Assembly: GCA_002311385.1 (NCBI GenBank)
Contig: DCAE01000005.1
Location: 1-50,625, forward strand
Length of the DNA: 50,625 nt
Direction of reading: 5' to 3'
DNA from: Dehalococcoidia bacterium UBA1141
GTDB taxonomy: Bacteria > Chloroflexota > Dehalococcoidia > Lucifugimonadales > UBA3495
Shown: positions 25,154 through 33,834 of the stretch, piece by piece
Position numbering within the stretch: position 1 is the first letter of the stretch
Layout: each line of letters begins with the position of its first letter
The notes under the pieces: model-generated
Databases searched by the model: none
What the model saw: only the letters and a program-made list of their open reading frames with translations
Told to the model about the DNA's origin: nothing
Made by a program: the position numbers and the translations under genes

Positions 25154-26539
25154 CTAAGAACCGGAAGAAGGACGATATTCCCAGTTGGTGCCTTGGGCTG
25201 TGTCCTCAACTATGACGCCTTGGGTTTCCAGACCCTGGCGAATCTGGTCGGCCAGGGAGTACTCTTTGGCCTGGCGCAGTTGGGTGCGGGTTTCCAGCAA
25301 CAACTCTATAAAGGGTTTGGCGGCCAGGCTCTCTTGAGTAGCGGTGACCGGTTCTGCGAAGGTGACTCCCAATATTCCGCCCAGGTGACGCAGTGTCTCC
25401 TGAGCCTCTTTCGCTTGACCACCCGAGTCCTGGCAGCGGTTGATGTCCCTGGCCATGTCGAAAAGGACGGCCAAGGCCCTGGGTGTGTTTAGATCGTCAT
25501 CCATTGCTTCCAGGAATTTTTCTTTGTATGGGGCTCCGTCCAGAGGTTGACTGGTATTATCATCGTCGCGGCTGAGCGCATGACGCAGGCGTTCGGTACT
25601 GCGCGACATGGCGGCGCAGCCTTCCTCGGTGAATTGAAGGGGACTGCGGTAGTGGGAAGACAGGAAATAGAGGCGAAGGGAGTCCGGGTCATGTCGTTCC
25701 AAGGCATCTTCCACCGAAACCAGGTTGCCCAGAGACTTGCTCATCTTATCTTCGCCCAGCCTCAGTAGGCCATTGTGCACCCAGAAGCGGGAAAAAGGTT
25801 GGTGGCCGGTAGACGCCTCGCTTTGGGCAATCTCATTTTCGTGGTGAGGAAAGATTAAGTCTTGTCCGCCTCCGTGGATATCCAGAGATTCCCCCAGGTA
25901 CGTGGTGGACATTGCAGTGCACTCGATGTGCCAACCGGGACGGCCCGGTCCCCAAGGGCTTTCCCAGGATGGTTCACCGGGCCGCGCGCCTTTCCACAAC
26001 GCAAAGTCCATGGGGTTTTCCTTGTGCTCGTCCACCTCCACTCTGGCGCCAGCAATCATGCCGTCCAGGGTCCGGTGGCTCAGTTTCCCATAGTCCTGGC
26101 TGCGGGTGACCCGGAAAAACACGTCGCCGCCGGCGGGGTAGGCGTAGTCCTTTTCTACCAGGTCCCGGATAGTTTCAATAATTGGCCCGATTTCCTGGGT
26201 GGCCCTGGGATAGACATGGGCCCGCTGGATGTTCAGGGCGTCCATGGTGCGAAAAAAATCATCGATGAATTGCTCGGCCAGTTCATCCGGGTCTATTCCC
26301 CGTTCTTGAGCCCTCTGGATAATCTTGTCATCCACGTCGGTGAAGTTCTGCACGTGACGAACTTCGTAGCCGGTATACTCCAGATACCTGCGCAGCACGT
26401 CGAAGACCACATAGCTTAGGGCGTGGCCTACGTGGGTGGACGAATAGGGCGTCACCCCGCAGACATACATCTTGACTGTGTTGCCTTCGGTAGGGACGAA
26501 TTCTTGCGCCTGGCCGGTGAGCGTGTTGTACAGCCTCAT
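25154..26539 (-). CDS. cysS: Cysteinyl-tRNA synthetase
   Basis: A class Ia synthetase charging tRNA-Cys, 461 residues, full length. The HIGH-type motif is in VCGVTPYSSTHVGHA (about residues 26-40), whose Cys starts the zinc site. Further zinc ligands are seen in WHIECTAMSTTYLG and GGQDLIFPHHENE. The KMSKS loop reads DKMSKSLGNLVS (about residues 264-275). It is last in a minus-strand block after the PIN-TRAM gene, ispD and ispF, 58 bases behind ispF, matching the gene order in many Gram-positive and Chloroflexota genomes. Confidence 0.97.
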   Translation of the reverse strand: MRLYNTLTGQAQEFVPTEGNTVKMYVCGVTPYSSTHVGHALSYVVFDVLRRYLEYTGYEVRHVQNFTDVDDKIIQRAQERGIDPDELAEQFIDDFFRTMDALNIQRAHVYPRATQEIGPIIETIRDLVEKDYAYPAGGDVFFRVTRSQDYGKLSHRTLDGMIAGARVEVDEHKENPMDFALWKGARPGEPSWESPWGPGRPGWHIECTAMSTTYLGESLDIHGGGQDLIFPHHENEIAQSEASTGHQPFSRFWVHNGLLRLGEDKMSKSLGNLVSVEDALERHDPDSLRLYFLSSHYRSPLQFTEEGCAAMSRSTERLRHALSRDDDNTSQPLDGAPYKEKFLEAMDDDLNTPRALAVLFDMARDINRCQDSGGQAKEAQETLRHLGGILGVTFAEPVTATQESLAAKPFIELLLETRTQLRQAKEYSLADQIRQGLETQGVIVEDTAQGTNWEYRPSSGS

Positions 26540-26597
26540 AGCCCAGTAATCAATGCTCCGTGTGTAGTATTAGTGCCCAGCTATTACAGCCCGGTAA

Positions 26598-27098
26598 TTA
26601 TGGCCCGCTTATTAAAGAAGCCACAGCACAAGCGGCCATGCCTTCTTCCCGGCCGACGAACCCAAGAAAATCAGTCGTGGTGACTTTTATGCCGATTCTT
26701 TCTGGGGGTGTGGAAAGAGCCTGGCCCACCCGAGCCCGCATGGCTCCCAGGAACGGCCCCAGCCTGGGATTTTGAGCCAACATTGTAGCATCGACGTTGG
26801 ATATGCGCCAACCGGCGGCTTGTACCAAACCGGCCACCCGCGTGAGCAAAATCAAGCTTGAAATGTCTTTGTATTGGGAGTCGCTGGAGGGAAAGTGTAC
26901 TCCTTTGTCCCCCAAAGCAGCTGCTCCCAAAAGAGCGTCCATGATGGCGTGAACCAACACATCGCCGTCGCTGTGGCCGGATAATCCCAGGTGAAAGGGC
27001 ACGTCCACGCCGCCCAACACCAATCGGCGTTCCGGAGCCAAGGGATGGGAATCGAAGCCTATTCCCACGCGAAAGTCTATTGGGGTGTTTTCTGGCAT
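26598..27098 (-). CDS. ispF: 2-C-methyl-D-erythritol 2,4-cyclodiphosphate synthase
   Basis: A MEP-pathway enzyme that cyclises CDP-methylerythritol phosphate, with loss of CMP, during isoprenoid precursor synthesis. The 166-residue protein starts RVGIGFDSHPLAPERRLVLG, with the metal-binding Asp and His, followed by GLSGHSDGDVLVHAIMDALL, with the third metal His. TTTDFLGFVGREEGMAACAV at the end is typical. It follows ispD by 88 bases, a gap containing a degenerate family C repeat. Confidence 0.96.
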   Translation of the reverse strand: MPENTPIDFRVGIGFDSHPLAPERRLVLGGVDVPFHLGLSGHSDGDVLVHAIMDALLGAAALGDKGVHFPSSDSQYKDISSLILLTRVAGLVQAAGWRISNVDATMLAQNPRLGPFLGAMRARVGQALSTPPERIGIKVTTTDFLGFVGREEGMAACAVASLISGP

Positions 27099-27118
27099 AA
27101 GCTAGTTCAGCGATTCTT

Positions 27119-27186
27119 GGGGGACCTTTTCTTGGCGGACCTTTTATAGCAAGAGAATGTTTCCCCAAACCCCTCCTAAAGAACTT
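27119..27186. repeat. Repeat family C, degenerate copy
   Basis: GGGGGACCTTTTCTTGG and TTTCCCCAAACCCCTCCTAA (continuing AGAACTT) match the palindrome and tail of the perfect copy at 31621, but the inner arms have diverged. It lies between ispF and ispD. Confidence 0.6.
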
Positions 27187-27906
27187 TTATTCTGGAACTT
27201 TTATTCTGGAATTTAAAAAAACCTCGGCTACTGCCAGGTCTTCGGGCGTGGTTACTTTCAGGTTCTCGTAGGAACCCAGGAACATCTTGACGGTATGACC
27301 GATGCTTTCCACCATGGCGGCATCGTCGGTTACTTCTTCCAAGCACGCTGTGTGAGCATCCAACAGCAAATCATACCGAAAGACCTGAGGGGTCTGCGCC
27401 GCCCATAGACCCTTCCTATCCGGTGTGTTGAGCACCACCTGTTGGGGTGAAACGCTTTTGATCGTGTCCTTCACCGGCACGCCGGCCACGGCGGCCCCGG
27501 TTTCCTGGGCCGATTCCAGGCCCCTTTCCAGGGTTCCGTGGTCTAGACAGGGGCGAGCGCCGTCGTGTATCACGACCCAATCACAGGGCTCCAATGCCTG
27601 GATTCCCAATAACACTGAGTCCTGGCGCCTGGACCCACCGGGGCAAACAGGGCGGACTTTCTTGTACCTCCGCTGGCTCACCAACTCCCGACCTCGCTCC
27701 ACGGAAGCTTGGTCCAACACCAAGACAACTTGTGTGACCGGAGGGAAGCTTTCCAACTGGTCCAGAGCATAGGCTACCAGCGGCAGACCCAAGATGGGGG
27801 CGAATATCTTGTCTATGCCGCCCATGCGGCTACTGGTGCCCGCAGCGACCACCACGGCGCCAACCTTCGCGCCCATAGGCGGCTGGGACCCCGCAGACAG
27901 TGCCAT
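27187..27906 (-). CDS. ispD: 2-C-methyl-D-erythritol 4-phosphate cytidylyltransferase
   Basis: A 239-residue nucleotidyltransferase joining CTP and methylerythritol phosphate. The signature VGAVVVAAGTSSRMGGIDKI (about residues 14-33) binds CTP, and the conserved VVIHDGARPC and VPVKDTIK segments are present. The C-terminal VTDDAAMVESIGHTVKMFLG is also typical. An alternative ATG at 27876 (MGAKVGAVVVAAG) would remove 10 residues and looks equally plausible. It begins 7 bases after the PIN-TRAM stop, so the two are translationally close. Confidence 0.96.
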   Translation of the reverse strand: MALSAGSQPPMGAKVGAVVVAAGTSSRMGGIDKIFAPILGLPLVAYALDQLESFPPVTQVVLVLDQASVERGRELVSQRRYKKVRPVCPGGSRRQDSVLLGIQALEPCDWVVIHDGARPCLDHGTLERGLESAQETGAAVAGVPVKDTIKSVSPQQVVLNTPDRKGLWAAQTPQVFRYDLLLDAHTACLEEVTDDAAMVESIGHTVKMFLGSYENLKVTTPEDLAVAEVFLNSRIKVPE

Positions 27907-27913
27907 CGGTTCT

Positions 27914-28810
27914 CTAGTCGTCCTTGGGCTGGGCGAAGATAATCCGGCCAGCCGCCGTCTGAAGCACTCTGGTTACCACTACATCATGGAAGGCGTTCAA
28001 GTAGCGCTTGCCTCCCTCCACCACCACCATGGTGCCGTCATCCAGATAAGCCACACCCTGGCCTGGTTCTTTGCCCTCTTGGACGATGTTCACCCGCAGG
28101 TCTTCGCTGGGTAAAACTATGGATTTCAAGGCGTTGGCCAGCTCATTAACGTTCAGCACCTGCACGCCTTGAAGCTCCGCCACACGGTTGAGGTTGTAGT
28201 CGGTGGTGAGTATCGGCGACTTCATGCTGCGAGCCAATTGCACCAATCGGGCATCCACCTCTTCTCCCCGGTTCACACCCACATCCAGCACCTCCAAGGG
28301 TATGGTGCTGTCTTTCCGCAGACGGCCCAACACCTCCAGTCCCCTGCGCCCTCGGCTGCGGCGCATGGAGTCGCTAGAGTCGGCGATGTGCCTTAGTTCG
28401 TCCAGCACGAACCTGGGAACCAGCAGCTTTCCTTCCAGAAAGCCGGTGACACTGAGGTCGGCGATGCGCCCATCGATGATAGCGCTGGTGTCAACCAGGA
28501 TGTTGCCGTTGCGGGAACCCCGGCCACCGCCACCGCTGTTGGGGTTGGCCAATGCGGGGATTATGGCCGACACGTCTTGGTTGCGGTTGCTGCCGACCCA
28601 CAGGCCGAATATGCCCAAACAAGCGCTGACGATACTGGGCACGCCCCAGCCAAGCCAGCCATCCAATCCGTATAGGGGGATCGATACCAAAGACGCCACT
28701 ATCAGGCCAATCAGCAACCCAATGGTGCCGCTGACCAAGGTGGCCCCGGAGATGGAGCTTATATAGTTGCTACCCATTCGCCATGGGTTCATTTTCGATA
28801 AAGGAGCCAT
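27914..28810 (-). CDS. PIN-TRAM domain membrane protein (YacL-like)
   Basis: A PIN-type nuclease-fold domain followed by a TRAM domain, as in YacL of Gram-positives. From ATG 28810 (MAPLSKMNPWRMGSNY) there are about two membrane helices (GLLIGLIVASLVSIPLYGLD and VPSIVSACLGIFGLWVGS). The PIN domain begins NILVDTSAIIDGRIADL, with acidic residues also in LDELRHIADSSDSMR and ILTTDYNLNRVAELQGV. The TRAM segment (GVAYLDDGTMVVVEGG) closes it. Most relatives have about four helices, so the N-terminus looks shortened; the frame is open up to a TTG at 28867. The true start is uncertain. Confidence 0.8.
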   Translation of the reverse strand: MAPLSKMNPWRMGSNYISSISGATLVSGTIGLLIGLIVASLVSIPLYGLDGWLGWGVPSIVSACLGIFGLWVGSNRNQDVSAIIPALANPNSGGGGRGSRNGNILVDTSAIIDGRIADLSVTGFLEGKLLVPRFVLDELRHIADSSDSMRRSRGRRGLEVLGRLRKDSTIPLEVLDVGVNRGEEVDARLVQLARSMKSPILTTDYNLNRVAELQGVQVLNVNELANALKSIVLPSEDLRVNIVQEGKEPGQGVAYLDDGTMVVVEGGKRYLNAFHDVVVTRVLQTAAGRIIFAQPKDD

Positions 28811-28867
28811 CACGGCCCCCAGTGGCGGTCCGGTAAGAGTGGGCGTCAGCCCTGAAGTGAAAAACAA

Positions 28868-29553
28868 TCCTCATAAGAGGGAATATGTGAAATAATTGCT
28901 GCTGAATTTCGCTGGGCAACCCTAATCCACCGGTGCCCTGGACGCAAGCGGCCCAAAGGGCTACCACCGGGCCTCACCTCCTTTCTAGGTTTATTGGGCC
29001 CTCGCCCATCGGCCTGAGACTTTTCGGTTTGAATTTATGGAGGGGATGTACAAATCACCGGCTTTGCGCCTACGGTTTTGCCGGTAGATTGGATTGCGAA
29101 AAGATTCGGGGCTCCCCCGGGGTCAACTATGACTCGCTGAATCCCGTAGTTGAATTCCTCCGGAGCGGAAACTCCGGGGTGGGAATGACCTCAATAATAC
29201 AACTGCCTTGGGCAAAGATTCGGCTAAGATTTTAGGTTTTCTGGCTGGTGATGATACGGGTCGATCGGGAGATCAATTGCCGGAGAGAACCAGTGACACG
29301 GCCGTAAAATGAGACTGATTTCACCCTATAGCATAGCATAAACGGGCTAAACCGGATAGATTCAAGGGCCAAACTTAGCCGCAAATCGGATTACCGCGTT
29401 GGGGCACATTCGGGCCAGCGTCAGCCAGGTTTTAGACCGGGTTTCCTCGCTTGAACCAACCAATAAAAATGGGCCCGGCAGAATAACTGCCAGGCCTGCG
29501 ATTCTCGAGAAAAATTTTGCCGAAAGATGCGCTGACAGAAAGGCACTTAGCGC
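28868..29553. other. Gene-free gap upstream of the PIN-TRAM gene
   Basis: No intact gene is seen in 686 bases. On the minus strand AGAAAGGAGGTGAGGCCCG at about 28969-28987 is a near-perfect Shine-Dalgarno 6-7 bases before a GTG at 28967, whose frame (MVALWAACVQGTGGLGLP) runs to 28770, overlapping the PIN-TRAM start in another frame. CTCCGGAGCGGAAACTCCGG near 29158-29177 can form a hairpin. The remainder is unremarkable. Confidence 0.5.
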
Positions 29554-30768
29554 CTATCCGGGGATGTCGTCGTACTCGTGGCTTTCGCCTATGACATTAT
29601 CTTGGCGCATCTGGTCAATCTCTTCGGCTGAGTAGCCTAAGATGCCTGAAAGAACCTCTTCGTTATGCTCTCCCACCTGAGGAGTCGAGCCCACAACCAC
29701 CGGGGTGCGGCTGAAGTGCCAGTAGTCGCCGGAGACTGCGATGCTTCCAGCCAGGAAGTCGGGCACTTCTACCATTGTCCCTCGCTCCCAAGGATGGGGG
29801 TCTTCCGCAGCCATGGGTATGGTGTTTACCGGGGCCGCCACTACGTCGTGCCTGCTGAAGTGGTCGATGGCCTGCTCCATGGTCATATTGGATAGGGTTT
29901 CCTCCAGCGCCTCCTCCACAATCTTCCGGTTCTTGGTGCGCTCCGGGCGGGTGGAGAAACGAGGATCCTCCAGCCATTCGGGCTTGCCCAAGGCGTTGCA
30001 TACACGGTACCAGTGATGCTGATCGCCAGCGGACAGGAGGACCCATCCGCCCTTGCAGGGGTAGATTCCGCTGGGAGGGGCCGTGGAGTCTCCTCGTTTG
30101 GGCGGAATCTTGGTGCCGTGGTAAGCGGTGATGGGAATCTCGGTCATGCTGTAACCGGTGTCGGCCAAACAGACGTCCATGGATTGGCCCTCGCCGGAAA
30201 TCTCCCGCTCGTGAAGGGCGGAAAGCGTGCCTATGGCCGCATGCAGCGAGGTGATTCGGTCGATGATTGGCACCCCGGTGCGGATGGGCGGCATGCCCTC
30301 TTCGCCGGTGACCATGGTTATACCCGACATGGTCTGGCCTATGGGATCGTAGCCGATGTTTTCGCTGTAGGGGCCGAACTGACCATATGCGGAAACGTTG
30401 ACCATGATAATTTTAGGGTTAAGTTCTTTTAACACTTCGTAGCCGAACCCCATTTTTTCGATGGTGCCCGGCCGGAAGTTTTGCACCAAAACGTCGGAAA
30501 CGCCAATCAACTTGCGCAGAACTTCTTTGCCTTGCTCCTTGCGCAGGTCCATGCTCAGGCTCTTCTTGCCCGAGTTGTACTGCACCCAATAAGAACTCTG
30601 CTTGCGTACCCAAGGACCGTGGTACCGGGTTTCCTCGCCCCCAAGACGCTCAACCTTGATGACCTCGGCGCCCATGCGGGCCAAAACCTGGGCGCACCTG
30701 GGACCAGCCTGGTGGCGGCCCAGGTCGATTACTCGGATATCTTCCAAAGGATGCTTGAGACTACCCAT
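29554..30768 (-). CDS. Family III CoA-transferase (CaiB/BaiF)
   Basis: A 404-residue CoA-transferase. Key segments are RVIDLGRHQAGPRCAQVLAR, MGAEVIKVERLGGEETRY, VLVQNFRPGTIEKMGFGYEV and SAYGQFGPYSENIGYD. TGVPIIDRITSLHAAIGTLS carries the catalytic Asp, and ISGEGQSMDVCLADTGY follows. The ending VGSTPQVGEHNEEVLSGILG is normal. It closely follows the metallo-beta-lactamase-fold gene upstream on the same strand, but the link is unknown. It is the third family member in the window. Confidence 0.9.
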   Translation of the reverse strand: MGSLKHPLEDIRVIDLGRHQAGPRCAQVLARMGAEVIKVERLGGEETRYHGPWVRKQSSYWVQYNSGKKSLSMDLRKEQGKEVLRKLIGVSDVLVQNFRPGTIEKMGFGYEVLKELNPKIIMVNVSAYGQFGPYSENIGYDPIGQTMSGITMVTGEEGMPPIRTGVPIIDRITSLHAAIGTLSALHEREISGEGQSMDVCLADTGYSMTEIPITAYHGTKIPPKRGDSTAPPSGIYPCKGGWVLLSAGDQHHWYRVCNALGKPEWLEDPRFSTRPERTKNRKIVEEALEETLSNMTMEQAIDHFSRHDVVAAPVNTIPMAAEDPHPWERGTMVEVPDFLAGSIAVSGDYWHFSRTPVVVGSTPQVGEHNEEVLSGILGYSAEEIDQMRQDNVIGESHEYDDIPG

Positions 30769-30838
30769 AGCGGTTCAGTCCCCCTTAAGCGATATCGGCC
30801 ATTTTACGACTGCCCTTGGCAAAGAGCAAGGCTGTGGG

Positions 30839-31555
30839 TTACGGCTCAACTTTTTCCGCAGAAAGTGACTCTGGCGACGGTTCAAAAACCCAGACTTGTG
30901 CCGAAGGAGGTAGTTCCTCCTTGGAAAATTCAGCGCTGTGTCCTTTTAATTGCTTCACGGCGGACTGGGTCGCTAGCCATTGGTCCGGCGACTTCAAGCC
31001 GCAAGATTCAGGCATCAATGACGGTATACGGTAGTGCATTGGAATCACGATACGGGGGTCGACCCGCTCAATTATCGAATCAACCTCAGCGTAACTAAGA
31101 AGATGGCTGCTGTCGTCTACCGTCACCAGCAACACATCGACTTTGCCGACGCCTTGGCTGACGTCCTCCGGCCAGTCGGCCCGGTTATCCCCGATATGCA
31201 AAAAACGAAGACCACCGGTTTCCAGCAAGAACATAATGTTGCGCATCCCACGCAGGCCCGAGGCTCCGGAATGGATGTCTATGATCCCCTCGATGGACAT
31301 ATCTTCTATCTGAAGCTGGCCCGGTGAGCGTAACATAGAGGCGCCCTCGGGCAACCGGTCTGCGGCGTCGTGGTCGAAGTGGGCGTGGGTAATCAGGCCG
31401 AGGTCGCATTCAACCTGGGGGAATAATCTGGTGAACCAGTATCGGTCTTCTATATTCCGGTAGGGGTCGGATAATACACGCAGGCCCTGGCTCGTCTGCC
31501 AGAGAAAAGCGCAGTGTCCGTAGAAGGTCAAACTCGTTGATTGGGAGTCCAGCAT
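30839..31555 (-). CDS. Metallo-beta-lactamase-fold hydrolase (UlaG-like)
   Basis: Starting at ATG 31555 (GGAGG 9 bases upstream; the ORF opens at a TTG 15 bases earlier), a protein of about 238 residues has the metal motif GLITHAHFDHDAADRLP (HxHxDH). Further metal-site segments are LRFLHIGDNRAD and RIVIPMHYRIPSL. The compact layout with little sequence after the last His fits the UlaG/YycJ-like group, which hydrolyse lactones or phosphoesters. The substrate is unknown. The 3' end is 70 bases from the CoA-transferase start. Confidence 0.82.
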   Translation of the reverse strand: MLDSQSTSLTFYGHCAFLWQTSQGLRVLSDPYRNIEDRYWFTRLFPQVECDLGLITHAHFDHDAADRLPEGASMLRSPGQLQIEDMSIEGIIDIHSGASGLRGMRNIMFLLETGGLRFLHIGDNRADWPEDVSQGVGKVDVLLVTVDDSSHLLSYAEVDSIIERVDPRIVIPMHYRIPSLMPESCGLKSPDQWLATQSAVKQLKGHSAEFSKEELPPSAQVWVFEPSPESLSAEKVEP

Positions 31556-31620
31556 TGGGGCAGCCTCCAAGTATTAGCTGATCTATTCTAAGCATGGAAC
31601 CGCAAGTATGCCAGGATTTC

Positions 31621-31656
31621 TTGGGGAACCCTTTCTTGCAAGAAAGGGTTCCCCAA
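31621..31656. repeat. Repeat family C, perfect 36-bp palindrome
   Basis: TTGGGGAACCCTTTCTTG is followed by its exact reverse complement. A tail AACCCCTCCAAAAGAACTT is shared with the copy at 35279, there in opposite orientation. It lies between divergent genes, upstream of the DUF2851 gene and in frame with it. Confidence 0.88.
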
Positions 31657-31737
31657 ACCCCTCCAAAAGAACTTTCATTCCTGAGTTCCTTTAGCTCTAT
31701 TTGGTACGTGGGAATCAAGTATGCTATCGTTCCGGTA

Positions 31738-33087
31738 ATGAGCGTCTCATTGGCAAATGGACTACTCCGGGAGACGCCGCCAAATTACGGCGGCAAGAAC
31801 CGTATTCCCGATCACCTGTTGGCGAGCTTATGGAAGAAGAAAGCGGCCCGCCAAGAGTGGCTTCGCACCAGCGGTGGGACCAGGGTCCGGGTGATATACC
31901 CCGGCATGGCCGGCACTGGAGCGGGCCCGGACTTTCGTGACGCCCTCTTGGAGATAGAAGGAGAGGGCTTGGTGCGGGGCGACGTGGAGATCAACGTACG
32001 CCAGAAAGATTGGAAGAGTCACGGCCACGGCGGCTATCCCAACTACAACGGTGTTGTGCTCCACTCCGCATGGGAGGTGGAGAGCCAGGATACACGGTTA
32101 CAAAGCGGGAGTTTCGCGCCGGTAGTGTCATTGGAGCCCTTGCTGGATGCCGAAACTCGGCAAGGCCAAGGGCTGGTTGATTCAGCCAATGACCAGCTGG
32201 ATCTGGGCAATAATGCCGGTCTTTGGGCGGTTCTGAACCAGTCCGGTTACCCGGCTCCAAGTAGCCCCGATGAAATGGGCGAGCTGCTGGATTCGGCCGG
32301 GGACCACCGTTTTTGGGCCAAGAAGGAGTATTTCAGCCTTCTGCTGCGGGAGCAGAGCCCGGAGCAAACGCTATACGAGACCCTTATGGAGGGTCTGGGT
32401 TACCGCCGCAATCAGCAGCTCTTCTTGAAGCTTGCCAGTAGGGCTTCATACGCTGCCTTGGTTCGAGGAGCTAGAGGACTTAGCCGGGAAGCTAGGCCCG
32501 GTACCCTGGCAGATTGGCTACTTCAACTTTCAGGACTGTCTTCCGGTGAGCCTCAGGCCTACCAAACACTGCCTAGAATGGGTTTCGGCGCTCCCCTTGT
32601 TCCCAAAGAATGGCACTGCTTTCGGCTCCGGCCCTCGAATCATCCGCGCCGTCGTATCCGGGGAGCGGCAGTCTTGATGGACCGTTTTCTTGATCAGGGC
32701 TTGGTGGCTGGGTTGGCCGGGGCTTGCGGATCCGGCAACGCCAAGAAGCTTCTCGCGGCCCTGTCCGTCCCGGCTCAGAATTCCCAGGAAGGCAATGGGC
32801 AGCCAGCCTTGATTGGCAAAGACCGGGCCAGTGACCTAGCGGTTAACGCGGTATTGCCTTTTTTACACGCCCTTGATGGGCTCTATCCCAGGAGGGTTCC
32901 CTGCGGAGACCCATTGGGCTTCTACCGAAGCTTCGGCAAGCTGCAAGGGAACGAACTGATTCGGGAAATGACCCAGCAGCTATTTGACCCATCTTGGGAC
33001 GTAAACGGCTCATCCAAAATAATCAATTCTGCTCGGCGTCAACAGGGTCTCCTCCGGCTACATGCCGTGTTGATCGGAGCCTCCTAG
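31738..33087 (+). CDS. DUF2851-family protein
   Basis: From ATG 31738 (MSVSLANGLLRETPPNY) a protein of 449 residues. The frame is open back to 31594 through the family C repeat, but that part is repeat-derived. The DUF2851 core is clear: RVRVIYPGMAGTGAGPDFRD, VRGDVEINVRQKDWKSHGHG and NYNGVVLHSAWEVE, resembling a nuclease-like core rich in Asp, Glu and His. No biochemical role is established for the family. It stands alone on the plus strand. Confidence 0.85.
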   Translation: MSVSLANGLLRETPPNYGGKNRIPDHLLASLWKKKAARQEWLRTSGGTRVRVIYPGMAGTGAGPDFRDALLEIEGEGLVRGDVEINVRQKDWKSHGHGGYPNYNGVVLHSAWEVESQDTRLQSGSFAPVVSLEPLLDAETRQGQGLVDSANDQLDLGNNAGLWAVLNQSGYPAPSSPDEMGELLDSAGDHRFWAKKEYFSLLLREQSPEQTLYETLMEGLGYRRNQQLFLKLASRASYAALVRGARGLSREARPGTLADWLLQLSGLSSGEPQAYQTLPRMGFGAPLVPKEWHCFRLRPSNHPRRRIRGAAVLMDRFLDQGLVAGLAGACGSGNAKKLLAALSVPAQNSQEGNGQPALIGKDRASDLAVNAVLPFLHALDGLYPRRVPCGDPLGFYRSFGKLQGNELIREMTQQLFDPSWDVNGSSKIINSARRQQGLLRLHAVLIGAS

Positions 33088-33197
33088 ACTGGTCAATGGA
33101 CGAATTTGGACATTTTGTTCGCTTGCACTAGGATTTGTCCCAAACCCCAAGATAGTAGTTACATTCGAGTTGAAACGAAGGATCTATTTGATCGACG

Positions 33198-33279
33198 CAA
33201 GAGATTCTTCGTCGCTTCACTCCTCAGAATGACATACCCAAGTCAAGAGACTCTTAGTCGTCCCGCACCTCAGAATGAT
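33198..33279. repeat. Repeat family A, two right arms in tandem
   Basis: CAAGAGATTCTTCGTCGCTT (continuing CACTCCTCAGAATGAC) at 33198-33233 is followed by CAAGAGACTCTTAGTCGTCC (continuing CGCACCTCAGAATGAT) at 33244-33279. Both are in the same orientation; no left arm is present. Confidence 0.75.
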
Positions 33280-33346
33280 ATTTCTGAAGTAATGCCTAGC
33301 TGCGGTACTCCCAGCTTAGGTCTGCCTGCCCCCGGCAGGGCAAATG

Positions 33347-33688
33347 TTAGTCTTTTAGGGGAACAGCTAGGGACACCCGAAAATCGTCGCCGATGCTGCG
33401 GGCGATATGACCGTGGCCGGTCAAATCTTCGGCCACCAAAACGTCTCCGGGCATCAGCCTGCGGACTGAGCCGTCGGCGGTCTCGAACTCGGCGATTCCT
33501 GCCAGGTTCACCACATACTGACGCCTGGGCGCGGTGTGGTAGTCAGAGAAGGACGGAGACTCTCGCCGCAACACATTGACATCACCCGGCCCAACGTTAT
33601 TTGCGATTTCGGCAAATTGGTCTGCGGTCAACTCTTCGAAATGGGACTCACCGTCGTCGCCTGAATACACCCTAACAATCTGTACCAT
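33347..33688 (-). CDS. Small cupin-fold protein (copy 1)
   Basis: From ATG 33688 with GAAGGAG 5 bases upstream, a 113-residue single-domain cupin. It reads MVQIVRVYSGDDGESHFEEL, then YHTAPRRQYVVNLAGIAEFE and LMPGDVLVAEDLTGHGHIAR, matching the two cupin motifs, with His at the start of the first and GHGH in the second. A related gene lies 147 bases upstream on the same strand, and a family B repeat sits between them. Function is unknown, probably metal- or ligand-binding. Confidence 0.72.
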   Translation of the reverse strand: MVQIVRVYSGDDGESHFEELTADQFAEIANNVGPGDVNVLRRESPSFSDYHTAPRRQYVVNLAGIAEFETADGSVRRLMPGDVLVAEDLTGHGHIARSIGDDFRVSLAVPLKD

Positions 33689-33749
33689 TGTTTCTCCTTC
33701 GTTCCCTACCGGTTTATTACTACCGCCAAAATTTAACAAATTAGAAATC

Positions 33750-33818
33750 ACCGCAGAGAACGCGGAGAGCGCAGAGGTAACTGGAATATAACTCTGCGGC
33801 CTCTGTGTTCTCTGCGGT
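33750..33818. repeat. Repeat family B, complete
   Basis: ACCGCAGAGAACGCGGAGAG (continuing CGCAGAG) faces CTCTGCGGCCTCTGTGTTCT (continuing CTGCGGT) between the two cupin genes. The arms are nearly complementary. Confidence 0.85.
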
Positions 33819-33834
33819 CAAAGAATCGTAGCTG

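Noticed and set aside
25862..26419. 185-residue plus-strand ORF opposite cysS
   Set aside because: cysS carries all synthetase motifs; this is its shadow.
28960..28990. 16S rRNA 3' end
   Set aside because: Only the CACCTCCTTTCT end is present; no other 16S sequence precedes it. A strong minus-strand Shine-Dalgarno explains it better.
31594..31737. N-terminal extension of the DUF2851 protein
   Set aside because: These residues come from a family C repeat and its tail; the same peptide appears before an unrelated gene at 35240-35314.
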